The position numbers were made by a program, and so were the translations under genes. This document shows positions 54,624 through 62,828 of a DNA stretch of 64,000 bases, piece after piece. Positions within the stretch are counted from its first letter, which is position 1. The number at the start of each line of letters is the position of its first letter. The notes below the pieces were generated by a model that had not been told where the DNA came from, did not search any database, and saw only the letters and a list, made by a program, of their open reading frames with translations. The DNA comes from Myxococcus eversor (GTDB lineage Bacteria; Myxococcota; Myxococcia; Myxococcales; Myxococcaceae): positions 1-64,000 of the forward strand of contig NZ_JAAIXY010000006.1 of the NCBI RefSeq assembly GCF_010894455.1, in the 5' to 3' direction.

Positions 54624-55622
54624 ATGGAGAGAAAGCTCGTCTCGATTCAGCGCATCGACCACCTGGAGGACATCCCTGGAGCCGACAACATCCTGAAGGC
54701 CCGGGTGATGGGCTGGGACGTGGTGGTGAGGAAGGGCGAGTTCGCCCCCGGTGACGCGTGCGTCTTCTTCGAAATCGACAGCCAGCTTCCAGAGGGCGCG
54801 AGCTGGGCGGAGTTCCTCAGGGCCCGGAGCTTTCGCGTGAAGACCGCGCGACTGCGGGGCGTGCTGTCCCAGGGACTCGCGCTGCCCACGTCCATCCTGG
54901 AGGGCGAGGTGCCTCCCGAGGGCACGGACGTGCGAGACAGGCTGGGCGTCGTGAAGTACGAGCCGGCGCCGCCCGAGGGCAGCGACGTGGCCGGGCCCTT
55001 CCCAAGTGAAGTGCCGAGGACGGACGAAATCCGCCTGCAGTCGGCGCTCGCCGTGCTGGACGAGCTTCGGGGCCACGACTTCTTCGTGACGACGAAGCTG
55101 GACGGTACCTCCGCGACGTACTTCCGGCCGCTCGAAGGTCCACTGGTGGCGTGCTCCCGGAACTGGTCTCTGCGACCCGGAACGAGCCGGGTGTGGACGG
55201 TGGCGAAGCGGTACTCGCTGGACACCGCGCTGCCTCCGGGCTTCGCCATCCAGGGAGAGCTGTGCGGCCCCGGCATCCAGAAGAACCGCCTGGGACTCAC
55301 CGAGGTGGACCTGTTCGTGTTCAGCGTCCACGACACCCGGACGGGCCAGTTCCTGGGCCACGAGGACTTCATCGCGTTCTGCGCGAAGCATGGGCTGCGC
55401 ACGGTGCCGGTGGAGCACGTCGTCACGGGCGAGGCCGCGCGGACGTTCGACCATGATTTGGAGCACTACCTGAAGCTCGCCCAGGGTCTCTACCCGGGCA
55501 CGAAGAACCGCAAGGAGGGCATCGTCATCCGGCCGCTCGTCGAGCGGCACTCGCCCACGCTGAGCGGCAGGCTGTCGTTCAAGGTCATCAACAACGACTT
55601 CCTCCTCAAGGACGAGGACTGA
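54624..55622 (+). CDS. ATP-dependent RNA ligase, DraRnl (DRB0094/Rnl5) type
   Basis: 332 residues from ATG 54624, preceded by AAGGAGG. An N-terminal OB-like domain (1-110, VSIQRIDHLEDIPGADNILK) is followed by the nucleotidyltransferase domain: motif I TTKLDGTS with Lys158 as the AMP-accepting lysine, SRN (178-180), motif III QGELCGPGIQ with Glu212, IIIa FVFSV, motif IV RKEGIVIRP and motif V LSFKVIN with Lys320. An N-terminal OB domain is the DraRnl arrangement; that enzyme seals 3'-OH/5'-phosphate RNA nicks in duplexes. The role in vivo is unknown. No 3'-phosphatase or RNA-end healing enzyme is adjacent. Confidence 0.85.
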   Translation: MERKLVSIQRIDHLEDIPGADNILKARVMGWDVVVRKGEFAPGDACVFFEIDSQLPEGASWAEFLRARSFRVKTARLRGVLSQGLALPTSILEGEVPPEGTDVRDRLGVVKYEPAPPEGSDVAGPFPSEVPRTDEIRLQSALAVLDELRGHDFFVTTKLDGTSATYFRPLEGPLVACSRNWSLRPGTSRVWTVAKRYSLDTALPPGFAIQGELCGPGIQKNRLGLTEVDLFVFSVHDTRTGQFLGHEDFIAFCAKHGLRTVPVEHVVTGEAARTFDHDLEHYLKLAQGLYPGTKNRKEGIVIRPLVERHSPTLSGRLSFKVINNDFLLKDED

Positions 55623-55646
55623 AGCCGAAGCCTCGGAGCCAACGCG

Positions 55647-57308
55647 TCAGCGCGGCGTTGGACCCGAGGTCTCCCGGTGCACAGAGGACGGAGACGCCTC
55701 CAGCACCGTCTTCAACGCGGCCTCGGCGGCCCGCAGGCGCGCATCCTGCGGGTCCACGCGGCGCGCTTCTTCCAGTCGCTCCAGTGCCCGAGGCAGCGCC
55801 CCCCGGGACAGCTCGCACCGAACGCCCGCCTCCAGTGCCCCCGTATCCGAAGGGCCGTAGACCTGGGCCTCGTCCGCCGCGTGACACCCTTCCTCGACGC
55901 GACCCGTGTCGAACAGCGCGCGCGCCAGCTCCACCCGAGCGCCCACATGCGCGGGGGACAGGCGCACCGCCTCCGCGAGCGGCGTGACGGCCTCTCGCGA
56001 CAACCCCAGCCGTCGCAGCACCGCGCCCAGCTCCCGCTGAGGCCCTGGCGCGCCAGGCGACAACAGCGCCCGACCTCGCGCCTCGCGCAGCACCGAGGGC
56101 TCATCGAACCGCAGCTCCGCCACCATCCGTCCCACGACGTCCTGATACGCGGGCCACTGCGCGGGCCACGTGAAGACGAGGCGGTAGACCCACTCCCCCC
56201 GAGGCACGAAGAAGGCGAGCAGATGGCGCCCTCCATCGGGTCCCTCCAGTTGCGCGCGAAGCCGCTGCGCGACACGTCCACCCACCAGCGTTCGCGAGGG
56301 GCCCTGCACCGATAGCGTCCGGCCCTCGGGCCCCGGCACTCCCAGCGGCAGCGTCTCCTCATGGAAGTGCCGCGCCTGCGACAGGCCATCCACCGCCTCA
56401 CCCGCCTCGATGGCCTCCGCGGAGAACGTGGCGCGACCCAGTCCCGGCAACCCGTTGGAGAACGTGCGCCGCCCCTGCCCGTCCACTTCGCCCCGCCAGC
56501 CTTCGGGCATCACCACCGCGACGCCGAAGCCGTCATCCCGCTCCACGCGCCAGCCCGAGCGCTCCATCACCACCAGCCCCGCCACGAGCAGCGCCGCGCC
56601 CACTCCCACCAGCGGCCTCGCCACGCTCGACCGCATGGTGCGGCGCTCCAATTCGCGCGGCTCCAGGAATGCTCCCGCCAGCAACCCGGCCACCAGTCCA
56701 CCCAGGTGCCCGGCGTTGTCCACGCCCACCGAGGTCCAGCCCATCCAGAGGAACACGAGCACCGTTGGAAGCGCGCTCTCTCCGGATAGCCACCGCACAC
56801 GGAAACCCGCGCGAGAACGGTGACGCCGGCCCAGCACCAGCAGCGCGCCCATGCATCCATAGACGAGCCCGGAGGCACCCACGCTCACCGCGCCAGACCA
56901 GGCAAGCGAGCTCGCCATCGTGGTCAGCGCGGAGGAGATCAACAGCGCGACATAGTCGAGGCGTCGGCAGGCTCGCTCCAGCGCGGTGCCCGCCGCCACC
57001 AGCACGGTGACGTTGAGCGCCAGGTGCAGCGCGTCCCGGTGCAGCAGGTTGGCCGACAAGAGCCGCCAGACCTGTCCCGCCTCCAGCACCAGCGGGCCCG
57101 CCTTGGCGCCCCAGCGTACGAGCGCATCCACGTCGACAGGCCCCAGGGCGGCGAGGACCCCGTGGACAGCCACCAGAAGGCCCGCGAGGACCACGGTGAC
57201 CCAGGGAAAAATGCGAGCGCTCCCTTGGTCGGCCGATTGACCGATGGACAACAGCCCCGGCTCCCCCGCTTCCTGGGGAGAAAGCCCTGTCTTTTGAGGG
57301 GGATGCAT
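55647..57308 (-). CDS. Rhomboid-family intramembrane protease with C-terminal TPR region
   Basis: 553 residues. The rhomboid core (about 30-220) has WRLLSANLLHRDALHLALN, catalytic Ser146 in GASGLVYG and catalytic His201 in DNAGHLGGLVAG. A further helix follows near 240-255 and then a soluble domain. The last 120 residues contain TPR-like repeats (REAVTPLAEAVRLSPAHVGA, RALERLEEARRVDPQDARLR). It is divergent from the FHA protein gene; their starts are 51 bases apart and may share regulation. Substrates unknown. Confidence 0.8.
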   Translation of the reverse strand: MHPPQKTGLSPQEAGEPGLLSIGQSADQGSARIFPWVTVVLAGLLVAVHGVLAALGPVDVDALVRWGAKAGPLVLEAGQVWRLLSANLLHRDALHLALNVTVLVAAGTALERACRRLDYVALLISSALTTMASSLAWSGAVSVGASGLVYGCMGALLVLGRRHRSRAGFRVRWLSGESALPTVLVFLWMGWTSVGVDNAGHLGGLVAGLLAGAFLEPRELERRTMRSSVARPLVGVGAALLVAGLVVMERSGWRVERDDGFGVAVVMPEGWRGEVDGQGRRTFSNGLPGLGRATFSAEAIEAGEAVDGLSQARHFHEETLPLGVPGPEGRTLSVQGPSRTLVGGRVAQRLRAQLEGPDGGRHLLAFFVPRGEWVYRLVFTWPAQWPAYQDVVGRMVAELRFDEPSVLREARGRALLSPGAPGPQRELGAVLRRLGLSREAVTPLAEAVRLSPAHVGARVELARALFDTGRVEEGCHAADEAQVYGPSDTGALEAGVRCELSRGALPRALERLEEARRVDPQDARLRAAEAALKTVLEASPSSVHRETSGPTPR

Positions 57309-57311
57309 GAC

Positions 57312-57341
57312 TTGTGCGTTGAAAGGCCGTTCTGCTATGAC
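57312..57341 (+). promoter_or_regulatory. Candidate promoter of the FHA gene
   Basis: TTGTGC (57312-57317) and TATGAC (57336-57341) are 18 bases apart, with a TGC extended -10. Transcription would start near 57348, about 12 bases before the GTG start, leaving a very short leader. Weak prediction. Confidence 0.3.
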
Positions 57342-57359
57342 TGTACGCGGATCGGACCC

Positions 57360-59183
57360 GTGCTGAAGCTCATCATCGAAGACGACGAGGGGCGCAAGAC
57401 CGTTGTTCCCTTCGTGCGCGACGAGATCACCATCGGACGTCAGGAGGGAAACACCATCCGCCTGACCGAACGTAACGTGTCTCGTCGTCACGCACGACTG
57501 GTGCGGTTGAACGGCCATGTCGTGGTGGAGGACCTGGGTAGCTATAACGGCACCCGGATCAACGGCGAGCGTATCGCGGGTCAGTCGCCCCTCAGTGAGG
57601 GCGACCTGATCCAGATCGGCGACTACGACCTGGCTCTCCAGGCCGAAGGCGCCGCCAATGCCGTAGGCCCCATCACCACCAAGGTACCTACACGCCGGCA
57701 GGAGGCCGAGCCCGAGGAGCCTGAACGCTCGGAGAGCGAGGAGGAGGCACCTGGAGACGGCGACGAGCACGACCACACGCCCCCGTCCCAAGCCTCCGCG
57801 GACAAGCGCCGAAACTCGACCTCCATCATCCGGTTGGATCATGTGGAGGCCGACAGGCCCCGGAAGCTGGAGGACATCGATAGTAAAGATGCGCCCCGGT
57901 TGATGGTGCTGACCCCCGACGAGCTGCGGGGTCAGGAGTTCGCGTGCATCCGGACCGAGCTGCGAATCGGACGGACGGACGACAACGACATCACGTTGGA
58001 CCATCGCTCGCTGTCGCGGACCCACGCCAAGCTGGTGCGTGAGGCGACGGGTGAGTGGCGGGTCATCGACATGCAGTCCGCCAATGGGATGACGGTCAAC
58101 GGCGAGAGCTACGCCCAGGCCACCCTGAACAGCGGCGACATCGTCGAGCTGGGCCACGTGAAGCTGCGCTTCCTGACCGCGGGGGATGCCGGAGACGGCG
58201 ACGACGCTCCCGCCAGCGAAGGCGGGATGTCGAAGATGCCGCTGGTGGCCGGGCTCATCGCCCTGCTGCTGGGAGGTGGTGGCGTCGCGTTCTGGATGTC
58301 CAAGCAGGGACAGGGCACGGTCACACCGATTCCCCCCACGGAGCCGGTGGCCATCCAGCAGCCCCCGCCCGAGCAGCCGCCCGCGCCTCCCGTCCAGCCG
58401 CCCGACGAGAACAAGGTTCCGACGACGGCGCAGACCGGGACGACTCCGCCTCCCGAGACGCCTCCTTCGACGGAGCCCTCGAAGCCGCCGGAGCCTCCGA
58501 AGCCGACCCTTGAGGAGCACCTCGCCAACGCCCGCACGGCGTTCGCGGCTGCGGACTTCGAGGGCGCAGCGGCTGTGCTGGAGAAGACCCGTAACGCTGA
58601 CGGAAAGTTTCCCCCTGGAGCGAAGACGCTCTTGGACGAGGTCAAAACCGAGCGGACCTTCAAGACTCAGCTCGACAAGGCCGAGTCAGCGCTGGCTTCG
58701 GGCAAGGTTGATGAGGCGAAGGCGGCCCTCGAGGCAAGTGCCAAGACTGGCATCTTCATGGAGCGCCATGCGGAGCTGAAGGGTCAGCTCGACGCGAAGC
58801 TGCAGGAAATCGAGGCGGCCAAGGTAGCCGAGACGGCGAAGCCTCCTCCCGCAGTGGTTCCGGCCTCCAGCAAGGAAGACCCCAAAGCGACCGCCGCCGC
58901 CGAGCGCGATGCGCAGACCGGCGCGCTCGTCACTGACGCTCGCGCACTGATTAAAGGGCAGAAATACCGGGAAGCCCTGGCGGTTGCCGAGAAGTGCTCG
59001 AGCTTGAATCCGGCGAGCCCCGATTGCGAACTGGTGTTGGGCATCGCCAAGGCGCGGCTCAACAAGGTTGACGAGGGTGCGAAGCACTACCAGCGATTCC
59101 TGGACCTCGCGCCCAAGGATCATCCCTCCCGCAAGGGCGTTCAAGATCTCCTGAACCAGTACGAAGACTCGAAGACTCGATGA
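57360..59183 (+). CDS. Membrane protein with two FHA domains and C-terminal TPR-like repeats
   Basis: 607 residues from GTG 57360 (MLKLIIEDDEGRKT). FHA1 (about 15-95) has EITIGRQEGN, NVSRRHARL and LGSYNGTRING; FHA2 (about 185-272) has LRIGRTDDNDITL, SLSRTHAKL and SANGMTVNG. The GR, SRxHA and NG residues that bind phosphothreonine are intact in both. Helix 294-314 (LVAGLIALLLGGGGVAFWM) spans the membrane, followed by a Pro-rich stretch and TPR-like helices. It probably reads Ser/Thr-kinase signals in the cytoplasm and scaffolds partners outside. No kinase gene is adjacent. Confidence 0.85.
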   Translation: MLKLIIEDDEGRKTVVPFVRDEITIGRQEGNTIRLTERNVSRRHARLVRLNGHVVVEDLGSYNGTRINGERIAGQSPLSEGDLIQIGDYDLALQAEGAANAVGPITTKVPTRRQEAEPEEPERSESEEEAPGDGDEHDHTPPSQASADKRRNSTSIIRLDHVEADRPRKLEDIDSKDAPRLMVLTPDELRGQEFACIRTELRIGRTDDNDITLDHRSLSRTHAKLVREATGEWRVIDMQSANGMTVNGESYAQATLNSGDIVELGHVKLRFLTAGDAGDGDDAPASEGGMSKMPLVAGLIALLLGGGGVAFWMSKQGQGTVTPIPPTEPVAIQQPPPEQPPAPPVQPPDENKVPTTAQTGTTPPPETPPSTEPSKPPEPPKPTLEEHLANARTAFAAADFEGAAAVLEKTRNADGKFPPGAKTLLDEVKTERTFKTQLDKAESALASGKVDEAKAALEASAKTGIFMERHAELKGQLDAKLQEIEAAKVAETAKPPPAVVPASSKEDPKATAAAERDAQTGALVTDARALIKGQKYREALAVAEKCSSLNPASPDCELVLGIAKARLNKVDEGAKHYQRFLDLAPKDHPSRKGVQDLLNQYEDSKTR

Positions 59184-59285
59184 AGAGACCCTAGGGAGGC
59201 TGAACCATCCCCCATCGGCTGTGCGTGCTCGCCCCCCCTCCCCGAGCCGCAGCACGACGAAGTTCACCTGCAGCGAGGAGACGCT

Positions 59286-59879
59286 GTGCAGATTCGCATC
59301 CTGGTGGTTGATGACGAGCAGGACAACTGCGACTACCTCAAGCTGGTGCTGACCCGCGAAGGCTACGAGGTCGTGACCACGACGGACCCCACCCAGACGG
59401 TGGAGATCCTCCGTGGTTCCGACTTCCACCTCGTCATCCTCGACATGATGATGCCGCAGATGTCGGGGACCGAGGTGCTGGAGCAGATCCGCAAGTACGA
59501 TACGGACGTTGCCGTCATCGTCGCCACCGCGTACCCCACGGTGGATACGGCGGTCGCTTCGCTCAAGGCCCAGGCTTCCGACTACGTCAAGAAGCCCATG
59601 GAGCCGGAGCAGTTCATCACCGCGGTCCGCAACGCCCTCCAGAAGAAGGGCTTGTCACAGGACCCGGAGGCGGACCTGCACCGCGCCATCGGTCGCACCA
59701 TCCGCGACGCGCGCAAGACGCAAGAGCTCACCCTCAAGCAACTCGCGCGACGCACCGGCTTGTCCGTGTCACTGCTGTCCCAGATTGAGCGCGCGGAGTC
59801 CTCCGCGTCCATCTCGTCGCTCTACAAGATTGCCTCGGCGCTGCAACTGCGCATGGGCGAGCTGTTCGGCGACACCTGA
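59286..59879 (+). CDS. Response regulator with XRE-type DNA-binding output
   Basis: 197 residues from GTG 59286. Receiver domain 1-120: acidic pocket VVDDEQ, phospho-acceptor Asp53 in VILDMMMPQMSG, Thr/Ala switch VATAYPT and Lys in YVKKPMEP. The C-terminal 60 residues are a Cro/XRE helix-turn-helix (IRDARKTQELTLKQLARRTG, SVSLLSQIERAESSAS). Receiver plus XRE is an uncommon pairing; most response regulators use OmpR, NarL or Fis outputs. No histidine kinase gene is nearby. 102 bases after the FHA gene on the same strand. Confidence 0.88.
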   Translation: MQIRILVVDDEQDNCDYLKLVLTREGYEVVTTTDPTQTVEILRGSDFHLVILDMMMPQMSGTEVLEQIRKYDTDVAVIVATAYPTVDTAVASLKAQASDYVKKPMEPEQFITAVRNALQKKGLSQDPEADLHRAIGRTIRDARKTQELTLKQLARRTGLSVSLLSQIERAESSASISSLYKIASALQLRMGELFGDT

Positions 59880-59897
59880 AGCCCCGACACCGCCTCG

Positions 59898-59920
59898 CCG
59901 GCCGCGTGACTAGCGGCCGG
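59898..59920. terminator. Perfect 8-bp hairpin between convergent genes
   Basis: CCGGCCGC/GCGGCCGG with a 7-base loop GTGACTA. It lies between the response regulator stop and the enoyl-CoA hydratase end; the loop and right arm include the hydratase stop codon. Confidence 0.45.
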
Positions 59921-60677
59921 TGAAGCGGGGCGGACGCTTCTCCAGGAAGGCCGCACGCCCTTCCTTCGCATCCTCGCTACCGAACGCCGTCGCGCGAAGC
60001 ACCCTGAGCCGCGCCTGCTCCGCGTCACCCAGTGGCGCCCGCGACAGCATTCCGAACGACTCCTTCATCCCCGACACCGCGCCAGGCGCATGGCCCGCCA
60101 GCGTCGCGCACAGCGCGAGGGCCCGCACCTCCGCGTCCCCCTCGCACACGTCGAGCAGTCCCCAGTCCAGCGCCTCACGCGCATCCAGCTTGCGCGCCGT
60201 GAGGAAGAGCTGCTTCGCCCGGGACAACCCCACCAGCCGCGTCGCCCGAGCCAGGCCTTCCGGCGAGTAGACGATGCCCAGCTTCGCCGGAGGCATGAGG
60301 AAGACGGTGTCCGGCGCGCCCACCCGGAAATCGCACGAGGCCGCCAAATCGAACCCCGCGCCCACCGCCGCGCCCTGCACCAACGCCACGCTGGGTACCG
60401 GGTGGTGCTCAAGCTTGAGCAGACACTCCACCAGCGCGTCATCCGGCAGGCGCCCGTCCGCCCCCGGTGGCCCCAGGTGCGTCAAGTCATAGCCCGCGCA
60501 GAAGGTGCCGCCCGCGCCCCGCACCAGCAGCACTCGCACGTGCGGAGCGGGCTCCAGCGCCGCGTCCAACCGGGCCAGCATCGCGTCATTCAGCGCGTTG
60601 CGCCGGGCCGGGTTGGACAACGTCAACACCCGTACGCCGCCCTCGCGGTCTTCCACCTCCACCGAGGGCTCCACCAC
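59910..60677 (-). CDS. Enoyl-CoA hydratase/isomerase family protein
   Basis: 255 residues from GTG 60677. The crotonase fold is shown by LSNPARRNALNDAMLARL, the oxyanion-hole segments GAGGTFCAGYDL and ALVQGAAVGAGFDLAASCD, and FLMPPAKLGIVYSPEG. It follows the small biotin carrier by two bases, so it is cotranscribed with acyl-CoA carboxylase subunits. A role in branched-chain or acyl-CoA metabolism with the carboxylase is inferred; the exact substrate cannot be read. Confidence 0.82.
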   Translation of the reverse strand: MVEPSVEVEDREGGVRVLTLSNPARRNALNDAMLARLDAALEPAPHVRVLLVRGAGGTFCAGYDLTHLGPPGADGRLPDDALVECLLKLEHHPVPSVALVQGAAVGAGFDLAASCDFRVGAPDTVFLMPPAKLGIVYSPEGLARATRLVGLSRAKQLFLTARKLDAREALDWGLLDVCEGDAEVRALALCATLAGHAPGAVSGMKESFGMLSRAPLGDAEQARLRVLRATAFGSEDAKEGRAAFLEKRPPRFTGR

Positions 60678-60679
60678 GA

Positions 60680-60892
60680 CTACCCGAGCACCACGAGGAC
60701 ATCACCCTCGTTGACGGACTGAGCCTCCTTGCAACGAATCTCCTTCACGGTGCCGGCCTCGGTCGTCTCCACCGGCATCTCCATCTTCATGGACTCGAGG
60801 ATGACCAGCGTGTCGCCCTCTTTGACTTGCTGGCCGACCTGCACCTCGATCTTCCACACGGTGCCAGTGATATGCGCCGCAACGTCCGCCAT
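60680..60892 (-). CDS. Small biotin/lipoyl carrier protein of an acyl-CoA carboxylase
   Basis: 70 residues consisting only of the biotinyl domain: ITGTVWKIEVQVGQQVKEGD, then the biotinylation site ESMKMEMPV with Lys36. Classical AccB is about 150 residues with an N-terminal extension that is absent here, so this resembles the free-standing carriers of propionyl/acetyl-CoA carboxylases. Located 42 bases after the biotin carboxylase gene. Confidence 0.85.
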   Translation of the reverse strand: MADVAAHITGTVWKIEVQVGQQVKEGDTLVILESMKMEMPVETTEAGTVKEIRCKEAQSVNEGDVLVVLG

Positions 60893-60934
60893 GAGTCCGT
60901 TCCTCCGCAGGGGTGATGAAACAGGAGCCTGCCA

Positions 60935-62287
60935 CTACGCCGGCTTGGCGTGATGCTCCAGGAAATGCGTATCCAGCTCGCCGGCCTTGAAGGCCGCATC
61001 CTGAACGATTCGCAGGTGGAGCGGGATGTTCGTCTTGATGCCTTCGATGCGGAACGACTGGAGCGCCGTCACCGAGCGCTCAATCGCCTCCGCGCGCGTG
61101 GCGCCGGAGATGATGAGCTTGGCGATGAGCGGGTCGTAGTTCGGCGTGACGGTGTTGCCCTCGGCGTAGCCGGCGTCCAGCCGCACGCCCTCGCCCGTGG
61201 GCGGCTGGAACACCTTCAGCGGCCCCGGCGACGGGAAGAACTTCACCGGGTCCTCCGCGTAGATGCGGAACTCCAACGCCGCCCCGCGCCGCACCACGTC
61301 CTCCTGCTTCACCGTGAGGTGCTCGCCCGCGGCGATGCGCAGCTGCCAGCCGATGAGGTCCAGCCCCGTGGTCAGCTCCGTCACCGGGTGCTCCACCTGG
61401 AGGCGCGCGTTCATCTCGATGAAGTAGACCTGCCCGTCCGAGTACAGGAACTCCACCGTGCCCGCGTTCGCGTAGCCGAACGTCTTGGCCGCGGTGACGG
61501 CCGCCGTGAAGAGCTTCTGGGACAGCTCCGCGTTCTTCCCGTCCGCGAACAGCACGGACGGCGCCTCCTCCACCACCTTCTGGTGGCGCCGCTGGATGGA
61601 GCACTCGCGCTCCAGGCAGTGGATGAGGTGGCCGTGGTGGTCCCCCAGAATCTGCACCTCGATGTGGCGAGGCGCGGGGAAGTAGCGCTCCAGGTACACA
61701 CCCTCACGGCCGAAGGCGGACTTCGCCCGGTCCGTGCACTGGCGGAACACCTTCTCCAGCTCCGCGGGGTTGTTCGCCGCCGCCATGCCGATGCCGCCGC
61801 CGCCGCCCGCCGCCTTGCACAACACCGGGTAGCCGATGCGCTCCGCCTCGGACAGCGCGGTGGCCACGTCTGGCACCAGGCCCTCGCTGCCGGGCACCAC
61901 CGGGACGCCCGCCGCGGACACCAGCTTGCGCGCCTGGCTCTTGTCCTTCATCCGCGCCATGGCCTCCGGCGGCGGACCCACGAAGATGAGCCCCGCGTCC
62001 TTGCACGCCTGGGCGAAGTCTCCGTTTTCGGACAGAAACCCGTAGCCGGGGTGCACGGCCTGCGCGCCCGTCTTCTTCGCGGCCTCCAGAATCGCCGGGA
62101 TGCTCAGGTAGCTGTCCTTCGCGGGAGCGGGGCCGATGCGCACGGCCTCGTCCGCTTCCTTCACGAACGGCAGCTCCACGTCCGGGTCCGAGTACACGGC
62201 CACCGTCTTGAGCCCCATCTGCCGGGCCGCCGCGCCAATCCGACGCGCGATTTCACCCCGGTTGGCGATGAGCAACTTCTGGAACAT
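60935..62287 (-). CDS. accC: Biotin carboxylase subunit of an acyl-CoA carboxylase
   Basis: 450 residues from ATG 62287 (MFQKLLIANRGEIARRIGAA). ATP-grasp motifs: HPGYGFLSENGDFA, VLCKAAGGGGGIGM, HIEVQILGDHHGHLIHCLER ECS region, and FIEMNARLQVEHPVTELTTG with the catalytic Glu and Arg. Carboxylates biotin using ATP and bicarbonate. Companion genes are the small carrier and the crotonase; no carboxyltransferase is in the window. The symbol reflects the family; it may be a propionyl- or methylcrotonyl-type subunit rather than the fatty-acid enzyme. Confidence 0.88.
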   Translation of the reverse strand: MFQKLLIANRGEIARRIGAAARQMGLKTVAVYSDPDVELPFVKEADEAVRIGPAPAKDSYLSIPAILEAAKKTGAQAVHPGYGFLSENGDFAQACKDAGLIFVGPPPEAMARMKDKSQARKLVSAAGVPVVPGSEGLVPDVATALSEAERIGYPVLCKAAGGGGGIGMAAANNPAELEKVFRQCTDRAKSAFGREGVYLERYFPAPRHIEVQILGDHHGHLIHCLERECSIQRRHQKVVEEAPSVLFADGKNAELSQKLFTAAVTAAKTFGYANAGTVEFLYSDGQVYFIEMNARLQVEHPVTELTTGLDLIGWQLRIAAGEHLTVKQEDVVRRGAALEFRIYAEDPVKFFPSPGPLKVFQPPTGEGVRLDAGYAEGNTVTPNYDPLIAKLIISGATRAEAIERSVTALQSFRIEGIKTNIPLHLRIVQDAAFKAGELDTHFLEHHAKPA

Positions 62288-62428
62288 GGCGCATGCCCTC
62301 GTGTGCGAAAGGGCGGCGAACCTAACCCCCGCCCCCCTCCCTGACAAGGGCGCGAGCAGGCGTGCAACAGGTCCCTACAGTCCAGTAAATTTGCGGCTCT
62401 ACGAAGGCATGACGTACCTTGCCACACC

Positions 62429-62812
62429 GTGAAGCCCACCTCTTCCTCAGGCACCGGCGTTGGCGTGGTCGACCTCCATGGCGCTCGCCGCGCGCGTCGG
62501 TTGGACCTCTACCGGACCCGCCAGTCGGACCGCGTCCGCAGCGTCCGAGGCACGCTCGAAGCGCTCACTCAGAGCGGCACGCTGTTCACCCAGGAAGGCA
62601 CGCGCCGAGGGCTGTCGCTCCTCAAGGCGCTCCAGTTGCTGCAGCGCGCCAGCGCCCGGCTGGAGGAACTGGCCGGTGGCGGCGTGATTCCGGCACCCCG
62701 CAAGCAGGAGCGCATCGACGCGCTCTACGAAGAGCTGGATACGCTCTTCACCCGCGCGGACAAGCTGGCCGGCCGCGACGAAGCCAGCGTGGCGCGACTG
62801 CCCGCCCGCTAG
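62429..62812 (+). CDS. Small hypothetical helical protein
   Basis: 127 residues from GTG 62429. Very basic N-terminal half (GARRARRLDLYRTRQSDRVR), then two long helices (GLSLLKALQLLQRASARLEE and RIDALYEELDTLFTRADKLA) that could form a coiled coil. No family recognised. It is divergent from the biotin carboxylase and convergent with ftsZ (16 bases between stops). Confidence 0.55.
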   Translation: MKPTSSSGTGVGVVDLHGARRARRLDLYRTRQSDRVRSVRGTLEALTQSGTLFTQEGTRRGLSLLKALQLLQRASARLEELAGGGVIPAPRKQERIDALYEELDTLFTRADKLAGRDEASVARLPAR

Positions 62813-62828
62813 CGCCGCCCCGCTGCCG

